From Cryoendolithus antarcticus (taxonomy: Eukaryota > Ascomycota > Dothideomycetes > Cladosporiales > Cladosporiaceae), in contig NAJO01000021.1 in assembly GCA_002077065.1 (NCBI GenBank), forward strand, positions 496,001 to 560,000: a DNA stretch of 64,000 bases, in the 5' to 3' direction. Every line of letters starts with the position of its first letter. Position 1 is the first letter of the stretch. A model generated the notes under the pieces. It saw only the letters and a program-made list of their open reading frames with translations. It had not been told where the DNA came from and ran no database searches. The translations under genes were made by a program, and so were the position numbers. Shown here piece after piece: positions 54,457 through 64,000 of this stretch.

Positions 54457-55126
54457 GCTGGAGCAGTCATGGACAAGATGCCAGACCACCAAGATCCACT
54501 GCTTGAAACCTGAGCACTGACGACGCCAGCGGTTGGTGCTACACAGGTACGAGGCGTGAAAGTGGCACGCACGCCAGTGACGAAACGGTCGGACTGCTCG
54601 GAGACGTCGCGTGAAGGGCACCGCTTGTCTATGCAGCACCGCGATAGCACATACGTACGTACGCTATCGGTGAAACTGGTGTGCCCTCAAGGGGCTCTCT
54701 CTGGCAGCATCAAGTGCAACTCGTTCTCGCATTGCAAGCGGAAGTAGCAGTGTCGACGCGCTGGGCGATCCGCTTCTTCCGTCAGTTGCGCGGCACTCAG
54801 CCTACACACTGCTGACTAACTCCTACAGCTCATTGGCTGGCCCGTCTATGCGCGTCGCTATATAGTGCCAAGCCCAGACTTCGTATCTGCATGGCGCGAC
54901 AGCACTCCGACGCGCTCGAGAATAATGCAGGCGCCTATACCGCGTCCATACTGTGAATTTAGGCGAATGGCCACCAGACTGCGTCGCAATTGCGGCTCGG
55001 CCAACGGAAGCATCTCTCCACGAAAGTGGGAGAGAGTATATAAACAGAGCCGTTTTGCTCCAAGTTCTTCAACTCCATCTCAACCGTACAACGCCGCGAT
55101 CAAGACTTCGCAGAGCTGCGCACAGA
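54457..55126. promoter_or_regulatory. divergent promoter, Zn2Cys6 factor / aspartic protease
   Basis: A clear TATA element (TATATAAA) sits at 55037-55044, 83 bp before the protease ATG. A second TATATA-like site is near 54860. No gene seen between the two start codons. Confidence 0.6.
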
Positions 55127-56492
55127 ATGTTACAATCCAGGCTTCTCTTATGCTTTGCGCTCTTTGCTTTCGGTGCGCAATCGATCTTGATCAACACCAC
55201 AAACATCTCGACCATACTGCCGCTACAGGCGACCGCATACGGGTCCATCTTCAATGTGAACGTCACTTTCGGCAACCAAACCTTCCCCCTCTTGCTAGAC
55301 ACTGGTAGCGCTGACACTTGGGTCCTGGGGGACGGCTGGCGTTGTCTTCCACCGCAGGCATCCCCAGACAGCACTGCCACGCTGCAACAAGCCAATTGCA
55401 CATACGGACAGCCGTACTACCAGGCATCGAGCACTCTGACTCCTGTGGAAGACGAGTGGCTCGGGGTTCGCTACGGCGATGGCAGCGTTTACGGCACGGT
55501 TGGGGGCGAGGACCTCAAGCTTGGCAGTATTGAGGTCCTGCAACAAACCATCGGAGTCGTGAATATTTCTGCCATGTCCGGCAGCGATGGAGTGAACGTG
55601 GGCCTAATTGGATTTGGCTATCCTATTATCTCAATGATTCACCCGGATTCTTACCCGAAGAATGAGACCTTGTTGGCGAACACCGTTCGGTACCCCGTGA
55701 TCTTCGAGGGCCTCATTGGAGCAGGCATGGAGCCGTACGTTAGTGTAGCCCTCGAGCGGACGCCGCGCGAAGAAGAAATTGGCTTTGGTGAGGCGACTTG
55801 GTCTGCATCTGTTGCAGAGATACTGACACTTTTCAATAGGCGGATATCTGGGTCTTGGGAACATGCTGCCTGTTTCACAGGGGCCTCTTGTCACAGTGCC
55901 AGTCGAGGTCACCGAAGCGATTCCAATAGAAGTCACCAACGGTGTGCGACAAATCACTGAGTGGACCACCACGGTCCAGACAGCATCCTGGACCGGTAAC
56001 AACACCTATCTTACACCGTTCCAGGTCGTAGTAGACACTGGCAATCCGCTGAACATCCTGCCCTCCGAGCTGGCAGATGCCGTCAATAGCGCGTTCAGTC
56101 CACCGGCTTCGACAACGCAATTTGACTCCCTAGGGGCTCCTGCTGTCAGTTGCAACGCAACTGCCCCTGAGTTCGCGCTCACTATCGCGACTCACAAGTT
56201 CAGCATCGACAGCCGGGACATGATTCGACGGCATGCTTCTGGCGCTTGTTACTCCACTGTTGCGCCGGCTCCTGCACCCACTGATGGCCTTTCGCTCAAC
56301 TTCCTCGGCGACGCTTTCATGAAGAATGTGGTGGTTGTTTTCGATATGGGACGGAACGAGATGAGATTTGCCGAAAGACTAGATCACGCTACCACGACTA
56401 CCGGTTCACCTGAGAGCTCGACCCCGACGAGTACACCCAGTCCGATGGCACACATCGGGTCAGCAGGAAGGCTGCGACCGTTTTGGCTATAG
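55127..56492 (+). CDS. secreted pepsin-like aspartic protease (A1)
   Basis: Exon 1 55127-55787, intron 55788-55839 (GTGAGG, ATACTGAC branch, CAATAG), exon 2 55840-56492; 437 residues. A signal peptide (about residues 1-19, LLLCFALFAFGAQS) is present. Both catalytic motifs are intact: LLLDTGSADTWV (Asp about 58) and VVVDTGNPLNIL (Asp about 286). The flap segment GVRYGDGSVYG is also present. The mature enzyme starts almost directly after the signal, so a pepsin-type propeptide seems short or absent. The C-terminus is Ser/Thr/Pro-rich, likely O-glycosylated, and ends hydrophobically; I do not see a clean GPI site. Start chosen for the signal peptide; TATA box lies 83 bp upstream. Confidence 0.88.
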
Positions 56493-57621
56493 AGCCGTTT
56501 GCAAGAATTGGACAGTATTCTCTCTGCGCCGTGTTGGCCCTCTTACGCAGCGATAGCGGGCTACAAATCCCTCCTGTCAGCGTCACGTTTCTATGAGCGC
56601 GGGCAGTCGGCGTATAGTATAGCAAAGAATCTGGTCACCATTTCAGTACATGTCGTTGTCTTCACCCTAGCTGGTTTGTGTCGAGCACCCAGCTGCTCCG
56701 TTGCACCAAGTCCGAGTCTACAAAGATGAGATGTAGATATCTTAGTGTCTTAGCCAATCAGTAAGGTCTTCGAGTGAAGATCGGTTGTGACTCTTGTGGG
56801 AGCAAGGCTGCCATTTCGGATCGAAAGAAATCACCCTCCTCGGCCCATACATGTATCTTTGGAATAGCCAAAGTATAAGGAGGACAGGGGAAACACACGC
56901 TAGTGCGCCTTGTCAGCTGACTTTATGCCCTCTTTTCGTCCTCGTGCGTCCGGCTTTTCGAATAGGGTCCTTCTCTCACTATACTTGGAGAACGTTAGAT
57001 GTGAACGTGCTCACCATCGGTACGGCCACCGTGTGGAAGACTGGACTTCAGCTCACGCCCGTCTTGGCACTGAACAGCCGTAACACGGTACTCTGGCCGG
57101 CTACGGAGTCCATCGAAGCTCATGTGGGGTTCTGGGCCTCCAACGCGCTTCTGCACGAGAATGGAGGCGATCAACGGCTTCCCAACGTCATGAAAAAACA
57201 ACCCAATATCTACGTTATCGAGAATCCTAGGCCACTTCTTCATCCCACCATGAAAGCGACCATCTTGACACAATTGTCCATGAGCTGCGCCGACTCGAGT
57301 AATCACAGCTACGAAATCTTCACCTACATTTACTGATCTGCATGAGCTACATCTGGAGCGAGCGAATAGACTCTACGATCGCTCGCCTACTCATGCAGGT
57401 CCCCCGGCCCGTCGGCGTGATCGTTCGCCCTAACAATTATCCCAAGCGTAAGCACTGTTCACCGCTACCATCTGTGGTGCTCTAGTCCCCGCTACCGAAG
57501 AGATAAGGTAAAGGCTTGCAGCCCATAAGTAAGAGTTAGTGTACCTGAGTCTCTCTTGCGCTCTCCTGTCCACAACTTTCCACTCCGAATTTACCAAAAC
57601 ACCACACAGCACATATACAAG
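56493..57621. other. 1.1-kb gene-free region
   Basis: A long plus-strand frame (56794-57336) has no ATG at its start and an unordered composition. No gene supported. Confidence 0.4.
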
Positions 57622-58047
57622 ATGGGTGCCCACACTGAGCTCACCAGCAAGGCCGACTTCGACAAGGCGCTCGAGACGACCGACAAGTATGTCCTCGTCT
57701 ACGCCTACGAGGGCGAGGTCTCTCCTCAGGCCGAGAGGTGATCACACACACCCGCAACATACACCCTTCACCAAGCACTGACACTCGCCCAGTTACGCGA
57801 CCAAGTTCGCCTCGACCGTCGACTCCTACAAGCTTGACATTTCCAAGTACCCCGAGGCTGCCGTGAGTGATCATATCGAGCTTCAAATGACGGAGCCAGA
57901 GCTGACAATCAATTCCAGAAATTCCACGGCATCACTCAAGCCCCGAGCATCGTCGTGTACAAGTCTGGCAAGGAGGCGGCTAAGGTCGAGGGTGTTGTGC
58001 CTGAGAAGATGAAGGAGCTCGGCGAGATGCTGTCCAAGGGCGTGTAG
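57622..58047 (+). CDS. thioredoxin-fold protein without cysteines
   Basis: Exons 57622-57737, 57793-57862 and 57919-58047; introns 57738-57792 and 57863-57918 (GT..AG); 104 residues, the size of a single thioredoxin domain. The pattern follows thioredoxin: ELTSKADFDKALETTDKYV (first helix and strand), then LVYAYEGEVSPQAESYA where the WCGPC active site normally lies. DISKYPEAAKFHGITQAPS contains the conserved cis-proline, and IVVYKSGKEAAKVEG matches the last strands. The whole protein contains no cysteine, so it cannot act as a dithiol reductase; a chaperone or scaffold role is conceivable but not shown. Splice phases agree throughout. It has its own short promoter; no functional partner nearby. 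Confidence 0.82.
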
Positions 58048-58589
58048 AGTCTTGCAATGAAACGAGGAGATGGATTCGTACATCTTGAGTAGATACATAG
58101 ACTGGAAAAGCACGGGGCTGAATGCCTTTTGAGCAGTCGCGTTCTTCCCATGCATCGAGCCAGTCTCAGGCTCTTCAACGGCCCGCGCGTCATGTAGCAG
58201 CGAGCCTAAAACGACAATTCATTTCGCAACAACAGTGATATTGTTGTGTTCCTCAATCATAACGCTCTTCTATTGTCACATGCATACATGTATATCAATT
58301 GCCTGCGGGTCTTCCCGTCACCTCCGAACTTCACAGCCAAAGCCACAGCCTTCACCACGGAAAGTCAACCGAACGGCAGTCTTATCAGCGCGACGCTACA
58401 ATCACGGCCGTCTTTTCATCAAACCGCGACGCGCTCAGCGTATTACCTCGTCTTTGTTGACTTCGAAGTACCGACCACGTAAAATACACACACGACTCCC
58501 CCGCGTTCGATCCACAGCACGACAAATGAACCCAACATTCACATCAATCACTTCGCCGCTACGCCTTGCCTCCACCTGCATCGCCATCG
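58048..58589. other. intergenic, no gene seen
   Basis: 3' flank of the thioredoxin-fold gene and promoter of the THO2-like gene; no coding frame supported. Confidence 0.45.
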
Positions 58590-61500
58590 ATGGCGTCAGG
58601 CAGTGGCAAGCGTAAGCGTCCAGAGCAACGGGGATCATACAGTGAAAGCAATGGACGGCCATCACCCCATCGACCTCAGGATCTGAATCTCGCACAGCAG
58701 ACTCAGCGGGAAAGCGGACGAAGAGGACCTCAGAGACAAGGTAAGGCAGGCTTGTCTGCACCCACTTCACCGGCGCCAGCAGTTCGGGAAAGCGATGGGA
58801 CGCCGGAGAGGGGAGATGGAGGAGCGGCGTTGGCTGTAGGTGCCGTGGAGTCGAGACCGGCGACACCTGCGTCTGCTGCTGCCGTGCAAGAAGACGCGAA
58901 GGAGGCGGTAGCAGTGGAGAGGGAGTATGCGTATGGGTATGTGACTGAGGAGGCTTTGGCGGCATGGGAAGAAATGGGCAGGCAGACGGTGCTGGATGCT
59001 GTGGCTGTGGGAGATGAACTGATCGTGAGTGCTGTGCTGCAAGAGCTGGTGACGGCGGGCTTGGATGGGAAGCTCGATCCTGAGGTAGCTGGCGAAACCG
59101 TCAAGGAGCTCATCGCGCGGCAGTCCGAAGATTCTGACATTGCGGCACTTTTCTTGGATAACATCTCTCTGTTGGACGACGTAGACACCAAGAGCACGGC
59201 GCTCAGCAAGATCGTAACAGCTACTGGCATCGATCCCAAGATCATCCGTCAGGAACTGGACATCGTCCTGCTCATGGCTCTAGGCCTTACCCGCACGACC
59301 TTCGAACGAATGCGCACCCGCAAGACCACCAGCCTCCTCTATCGCCAAGCAAACTTCAATCTCCTCCGCGAGGAAACCGAAGGCTACGCCAAACTCCTCA
59401 CAGACTACTACAATGCCGCCTCCGATTCGGTCAATAGCGACGACACCGAGATGGCCAAAGATGCCTTCCACCGGATCATGGCACTGGTCGGAGCCTTCGA
59501 TCTGGACGTCGGCAGAGTACTCGACATCACGCTCGATATCAGCGCCAGCTTGCTTGTCAAGTCCTTCCGCTTCTTCGTCAAGTTCTATAGGTGTAGCTCC
59601 TGGTGGCCGCAGAGTGATGTGCTGGACAATATACAGTGGGAGGAGCAAGAGTTCGGAACACTACCTTCATGGGCTTTGCCTGGGTCTGGCAGATGGGCTA
59701 CTAGTGATGAAGACAGGAATGGCTTGCAGCAGGCGCGGCAGGCAAGAGATGTGCAGTTCTGGGATCGTGTGCGCGAGATTGGGCTGGACGCATACTTCGA
59801 GCTTGGCGCACGGCGCATCACGAACTACGAAATGGCGTTGCCAGTGCTGGAAGCCGAGATACCGACACAGCTCGATGGCAGGGGCAAAGAGCTGAACGAG
59901 AATCAACGGAAACGAGCGAATGAGAATCGGGATTACATGCGTAGGACGAAGTGTCTGCCACCTTCTGGGAATGCAGATGCTGCGCAATTGCTCGGCTTCA
60001 AGCTGCGATTCTATGCTTCACCTGCACGAGACTCGGAAGATATCCTGCCGGAGAACTTGATCTACCTGGCTGCACTGCTGATCAAGATTGGCTTCATCTC
60101 ACTCCGAGATCTGTACCCGCATCTCTACCCGCTTGACGACGACATGCCGGCGTATCGCGGGCGATTGGAGAAGGAGAAGGCTGACAAGGAGCGCAAAGAG
60201 CGGCCAGGAGGCGGCGTTAATGCTTTGGCAGCTGCAGGCGCTCTTGCAGACGACACTCTCCCTGCAATGAATCGACTACGCAATGAGAACAAGGCTACCA
60301 GCGGCGCAAATTCACCCAAGTCAGACAAAAAGGAAGAGGATGCGAAGGAGGAGCTGCCGGAGCCCACGAACCAGAAGCTGGTGCTGCTCAAGGCCTTGCT
60401 CGCTATCGGCGCGTTACCTGAGGCACTGTTTATACTCGGACGCTTCCCATGGTTGGCAGACGTCGACACCAGCTTACCGCCATACTTGCAGCGTATTCTC
60501 ACACGTATGCTGAGCAAGGTCGGCGAGGAGTCGGACCCTCTGCCAGGCCGCGCGGATCTGCAAGACACGAAACGCCAGCTCGCGGACACATCGCCAGACG
60601 CAGAGGGCGTGCTCAAGCTTGCATCCCGGCAGAAGACACGGTCGCGTCGATGGCTTGGTCTCGATGAAGTCGATTCTGGCGATGGCGTAGAGCAGAAGCA
60701 TTACTACGCTGACTGGGACGACAATATCCCGGTCTGCCAAACGGTGGACGATGTCTTCGCACTGAGTAGCACATTCCTTGGCTTCCTCGGCTTCAGGCTT
60801 GGACTGGATGTGCTGAACATGACCAGGATGTTGCGGATTGCGAAACGCTCGCTACAGCAGGACAACTCAGAGTCGAATCGCGCACGCTGGCTTGACATGA
60901 TGAGGCGGCAGCTCGTGCCTGCGCTCAGCTTGACGAAGCACAATCTTAACGTCACAGAAGAGGTCTGGGATCTGCTGAAGATGTACCCTATCACTACGCG
61001 CTACGACATCTATACCGAATGGTTCATTGGCAGAACGTCGCGCAGCCCAGACGTTAAGATCGCTCTGGACCGCAACAAGGCCGAGGCCAAAGATGTGCTC
61101 CGTCGCATCACCAACGAAAGCGGCAAGAAGGGTGCCCGTGCTCTCGGCAAAGTGGCTCTCGCATCGCCGGGAGTGGTCGTAGCCACCTTCATAAATCAGC
61201 TCGAAAGCTACAGCAACATGATCCCTGGTCTGGTAGACAGCGTACGCTACTTCTCCCGCCTCGGCTTCGATGTCCTCCTCTGGTGTCTTATCACGGCACT
61301 CAGTGGGCAAGGACGTGATCGAATGCAAGCTGACGGCATGTTGACGAGCTCTTGGCTGCAAGCACTCTCACGCTTTGTCGCTGCGCTTTTCACGCGGTAC
61401 AACATCGTCGACGCATCGCCAGTGCTGCAGTATGTCGCTTCCGAGCTCCGCAACGGCGACTCCACGGATCTAGAACTCATCGATCAGGTGCTTGCCGAGA

Positions 61501-64000
61501 TGGCCGGTGTCAAGTCGGACATCAACTTCAACGACACGCAAGTGCTCGGCATGACTGGCGGTGATCTTCTGCAAAGCGTGATCGTGCGACAGCTCGCTGA
61601 CCAGCGGCACGAGAAGAAGTCTTCGGCGAAGCGGCTCATGGCTGCCCTTTCAGGTCCTGGTCTGACTGGCCAAATCCTCGTCTCTATCGCGCAGGAGAGG
61701 CAGATGTATCCTCACCGGGAAGGCGCACGAGACATGCCGCTCAAGGTGCTAGGTAATAACCTCGACAAGATCCAGCAGGTTTTCGCGCAGTATCTGGATG
61801 TGCTGCGGACGAATCTGACCACGGAGGCCTTCGATGCTGCGGTGCCTGGGGTGCTTGAGCTCATCGAGAAGTTCGGACTGGAGCCTGGCACTGCTTTCAC
61901 GATCTGTCGGGGAAGCATGCTGAAGAAGATGGCTGAGGTGGATGCAGCTAAGAAGGAGCAGCAGAAAGCAGAGCTGGCGCGGAGTAAGAGTCAAGAGAAG
62001 GCTGTTGTTAACGGAGAGGCGGGGATGAAAGATGTGGTGGAGGCAAGCGAGGAAGTGGAGTCTGAGGAGTCTACCACTGTCAAATCGGAGTCTGAGGATG
62101 TCGCAATGGCAGAAGATGCGCCATCCGCAGACACCGAGGCGGCGGCGGCGGCTGTCAAGCCAGCTCCTACACCAGCGCCACCTGCACTCACCAACGGCGA
62201 GACACCGCCTTGGCACTCGGTGTTGGTCCCGATCATGGACGGTCTACCAGCGGTGACGCCCGATCTCGCTGCCCGTGTCAGTGTGCCTTTTTTTGTCACG
62301 TTCTGGACGCTGGCACCTCCAGACATTCATGTGCCGATGGAGGTGTACGAAGCCGAGATGGCCAAGCTATCATCAGAACTCAACAAGCCGCCTGAGCGCA
62401 ACGAAAGCTCTGCGGCACGACTCGAACGCATGCGCAACCGGCCAGTCCTCACGCAAACCATCGAGAAGCTCCGTGCCGAGATGAACGACCAGATTACCGG
62501 TCCGAGAGGCCTCTCGCAAGTCAAGATGTGGCTCAATACCCAGAAGAAACACTGGTTCCCTCGCAACTCTACCAAGGCGGAGCGGATCGCCCGGCACCTC
62601 GCACTCCTGCAAGATTGCTTCCTTCCTCGCGCCACGATGTCTGCGGTCGACGCACTGTACTGCCTTCAGATCATCAAGGCAATGCACAACAACGCCACAC
62701 CTGGCTTCAACACATTGTATCTTCTTGATCAGCTATTCAACAAACCACGCCTGGTAGCGATCATCTCCCAATGCACCGCTCGCGAAGCCGAGAACCTAGG
62801 ACGCTTCCTGTTTGAGTTTCTAAAGTTGCTTGCGCACTGGCACTCGAAGCAAGAAGTCTACGACAAGGAAGCGTTGGGCAGTCAACGGCAATTGCATGGA
62901 TTCGCGAAGAGCACCGACGTCGACGGCGCGCCGACCGGACAGCTAGAGTACGAGGAATTCCGCCGCCTTCTCACAAACTGGCACAACGCCCTCACGAACT
63001 CCTTGAAAGACTGCCTGAAGTCGAAAGAGTACATGCAGATCCGCAACTCGATTGTCATGCTCAAGACAGTCGTCTCGGTGTTCCCGGCTCTAGACTTCCA
63101 GGGTAAGGGACTTATGGGGACGCTCAAGGATCTGGCAAAGGATGAGCCTAGGACAGATCTGAAGCTTGCTGCTATGTCTTTGCTTGGGCCACTGAAGGCT
63201 AGAGAGGCGACTTGGGTGAAGCCGCAGCACTTTAGATTGGCTGCTGATGGTGCTAAGGAGGAGGGTGGGAGTCGAGCGCCAACGCCACAGCCGAAACTGA
63301 ATGCGAAGGCGGAGGAGTTCAAGCCGAGTGCAGCTGTCAAGGCGGTGGACGGAGAGAAGACTGCTGATGGGAAGTCGACACCTGCGGATGTCAAGAAGGA
63401 GACAACGCCGATGACAACCACGAGTACTGCGCCTGCGGTGCAGCCTACAGGCCCGGGCAGAGAGCAAAACAGTCGGCAAGTGTCTGCTGATACTTCGAGG
63501 CACGGCGCGCCTGCCACCAATGGCGCTGCACATCAAGCGTCTCGCGACGCGGCGCCCTCTCGACCGGCTTCAGTGCTACCTCCACGTCTTGCAGGAGCTC
63601 CTATTAAACCGCTCCCACCTCGTCCTGGCGAGAGGGGCTTGCCCGGTCGCCCAGAGCGCTCAGACGAGCGGCATGGCAGACTTGACCGTCCTGAGGACTT
63701 GCGGCAAGCTACATCGCGAGGTCAATCTCCTGGTCACCGGGGTAGACAGCGGACACCAGAGCGTGACACTAGAGGGTCCTTCAACGCTCCTCCACCCCCT
63801 CAGACGGGCTACAGAGAAGATCGACCGCCTCCAAGGCAGGCGGGCGACTCCAGATACCCGAGAGACGATCCACGCAATGGTCCAAGGCGCGATGCTGCAC
63901 CAAGTGCACCTCCGCCTGTGCGACCACAATTCGAGAGCCGCAACAGTGCTCCAGCACCATCTTCAGTGGTGTCTTCGCCACATCCTGATCGACTCAGTCA
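58590..64000 (+). CDS. THO2: THO complex subunit 2 (Tho2/Rlr1-like), 3' end outside window
   Basis: Scaffold of the nuclear THO complex that couples transcription to mRNA export and suppresses R-loops. One frame is open from ATG 58590 to the right edge, 1803 codons, with no intron required. A disordered basic N-terminus (KRKRPEQRGSY) is followed by the Tho2 N-terminal helical region (LFLDNISLLDDVDTKSTALS, FFVKFYRCSSWWPQSD). The central region contains FILGRFPWLADVDTSLPPYL, YPITTRYDIYTEWF, KVALASPGVVVATFINQLES and FDVLLWCLITALSG, strongly typical of Tho2. The segment WHSVLVPIMDGLPAVTPDLA leads into FFVTFWTLAPPDI. The tail from about 63500 is Arg/Pro-rich with RPGERG and PERSDERHGR repeats, suited to nucleic-acid binding. 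Fungal Tho2 proteins often exceed 2000 residues, so several hundred codons are missing. Confidence 0.92.
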   Translation, partial: MASGSGKRKRPEQRGSYSESNGRPSPHRPQDLNLAQQTQRESGRRGPQRQGKAGLSAPTSPAPAVRESDGTPERGDGGAALAVGAVESRPATPASAAAVQEDAKEAVAVEREYAYGYVTEEALAAWEEMGRQTVLDAVAVGDELIVSAVLQELVTAGLDGKLDPEVAGETVKELIARQSEDSDIAALFLDNISLLDDVDTKSTALSKIVTATGIDPKIIRQELDIVLLMALGLTRTTFERMRTRKTTSLLYRQANFNLLREETEGYAKLLTDYYNAASDSVNSDDTEMAKDAFHRIMALVGAFDLDVGRVLDITLDISASLLVKSFRFFVKFYRCSSWWPQSDVLDNIQWEEQEFGTLPSWALPGSGRWATSDEDRNGLQQARQARDVQFWDRVREIGLDAYFELGARRITNYEMALPVLEAEIPTQLDGRGKELNENQRKRANENRDYMRRTKCLPPSGNADAAQLLGFKLRFYASPARDSEDILPENLIYLAALLIKIGFISLRDLYPHLYPLDDDMPAYRGRLEKEKADKERKERPGGGVNALAAAGALADDTLPAMNRLRNENKATSGANSPKSDKKEEDAKEELPEPTNQKLVLLKALLAIGALPEALFILGRFPWLADVDTSLPPYLQRILTRMLSKVGEESDPLPGRADLQDTKRQLADTSPDAEGVLKLASRQKTRSRRWLGLDEVDSGDGVEQKHYYADWDDNIPVCQTVDDVFALSSTFLGFLGFRLGLDVLNMTRMLRIAKRSLQQDNSESNRARWLDMMRRQLVPALSLTKHNLNVTEEVWDLLKMYPITTRYDIYTEWFIGRTSRSPDVKIALDRNKAEAKDVLRRITNESGKKGARALGKVALASPGVVVATFINQLESYSNMIPGLVDSVRYFSRLGFDVLLWCLITALSGQGRDRMQADGMLTSSWLQALSRFVAALFTRYNIVDASPVLQYVASELRNGDSTDLELIDQVLAEMAGVKSDINFNDTQVLGMTGGDLLQSVIVRQLADQRHEKKSSAKRLMAALSGPGLTGQILVSIAQERQMYPHREGARDMPLKVLGNNLDKIQQVFAQYLDVLRTNLTTEAFDAAVPGVLELIEKFGLEPGTAFTICRGSMLKKMAEVDAAKKEQQKAELARSKSQEKAVVNGEAGMKDVVEASEEVESEESTTVKSESEDVAMAEDAPSADTEAAAAAVKPAPTPAPPALTNGETPPWHSVLVPIMDGLPAVTPDLAARVSVPFFVTFWTLAPPDIHVPMEVYEAEMAKLSSELNKPPERNESSAARLERMRNRPVLTQTIEKLRAEMNDQITGPRGLSQVKMWLNTQKKHWFPRNSTKAERIARHLALLQDCFLPRATMSAVDALYCLQIIKAMHNNATPGFNTLYLLDQLFNKPRLVAIISQCTAREAENLGRFLFEFLKLLAHWHSKQEVYDKEALGSQRQLHGFAKSTDVDGAPTGQLEYEEFRRLLTNWHNALTNSLKDCLKSKEYMQIRNSIVMLKTVVSVFPALDFQGKGLMGTLKDLAKDEPRTDLKLAAMSLLGPLKAREATWVKPQHFRLAADGAKEEGGSRAPTPQPKLNAKAEEFKPSAAVKAVDGEKTADGKSTPADVKKETTPMTTTSTAPAVQPTGPGREQNSRQVSADTSRHGAPATNGAAHQASRDAAPSRPASVLPPRLAGAPIKPLPPRPGERGLPGRPERSDERHGRLDRPEDLRQATSRGQSPGHRGRQRTPERDTRGSFNAPPPPQTGYREDRPPPRQAGDSRYPRDDPRNGPRRDAAPSAPPPVRPQFESRNSAPAPSSVVSSPHPDRLS

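Noticed and set aside
56794..57336. 180-residue plus-strand frame between the protease and thioredoxin-fold genes
   Set aside because: First codon is GTG, composition unordered, and an overlapping minus-strand frame is just as long; possibly an old gene remnant but nothing to name.
1..64000. tRNA, rRNA, transposon, terminal repeat or CRISPR signals
   Set aside because: Read through for tRNA box-B-like motifs, long repeats and transposase or reverse-transcriptase motifs; none convincing. A covariance-model and repeat search would settle it.

Overview
The window looks like nuclear DNA of a filamentous ascomycete (Pezizomycotina; Dothideomycetes is my best guess, from protein flavour only). Genes are separated by a few hundred bases to about 3 kb. 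Introns are mostly 45-60 bp with GT..AG ends and CTRAC-like branch sites. Many genes encode fungal-only families: a Ste3 pheromone receptor, Zn2Cys6 regulators, a Sur1-type sphingolipid mannosyltransferase and a Spo12-like protein. I see no transposons, AT-rich RIP-like tracts, tRNA, rRNA or CRISPR. I derived the exon models by hand from splice signals and protein continuity. There was no transcript or database support.

Layout. 0-4.4 kb: 3' part of a STE3-type receptor, a ZUP1/UFSP-like ubiquitin protease, and a small disordered protein. 4.4-13.3 kb: an AZF1-like C2H2 regulator and the corepressor TUP1, each behind 2.5-2.9 kb of empty upstream sequence. 13.8-18 kb: Sur1-type mannosyltransferase, ribosomal protein eL39, and two small single-TM protein candidates, one of them split by an in-frame TAG. 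18-21 kb: a decaying stretch with a dead Zn2Cys6 regulator and a fragment of a membrane protein. 21-31.5 kb: S33 hydrolase, medium-chain reductase, intact Zn2Cys6 regulator, Spo12-like cell-cycle protein, NmrA-like protein and a short-chain dehydrogenase. 31.8-36.5 kb: housekeeping block with CBF5, PGS1 and complex I subunit NDUFA12; the last two are head to head 174 bp apart. 36.8-43.3 kb: two multi-pass membrane proteins flanking a secreted GH43 enzyme. 44.5-48.7 kb: a probably broken mitochondrial-type protein, Kin17, and a CMAS-like methyltransferase. 49.3-56.5 kb: forkhead factor, Zn2Cys6 factor, secreted aspartic protease. 57.6-64 kb: a cysteine-free thioredoxin-fold protein and a THO2-like mRNA-export protein running off the right edge.

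Most genes serve core functions: transcription control (TUP1, forkhead), RNA biology (CBF5, THO2, Kin17), mitochondrial lipid and respiration (PGS1, NDUFA12), and sphingolipid synthesis. The 18-31 kb interval is more accessory. It holds regulators, reductases and a hydrolase together with at least one clear pseudogene, and no biosynthetic backbone enzyme. The most unusual observations are a Zn2Cys6 gene killed at its sixth zinc-binding cysteine, an in-frame TAG between two coding-like halves, a 7-nt microexon, a GC-AG intron, a four-run G-quadruplex motif beside the Kin17 start, and a thioredoxin fold with no cysteine at all.
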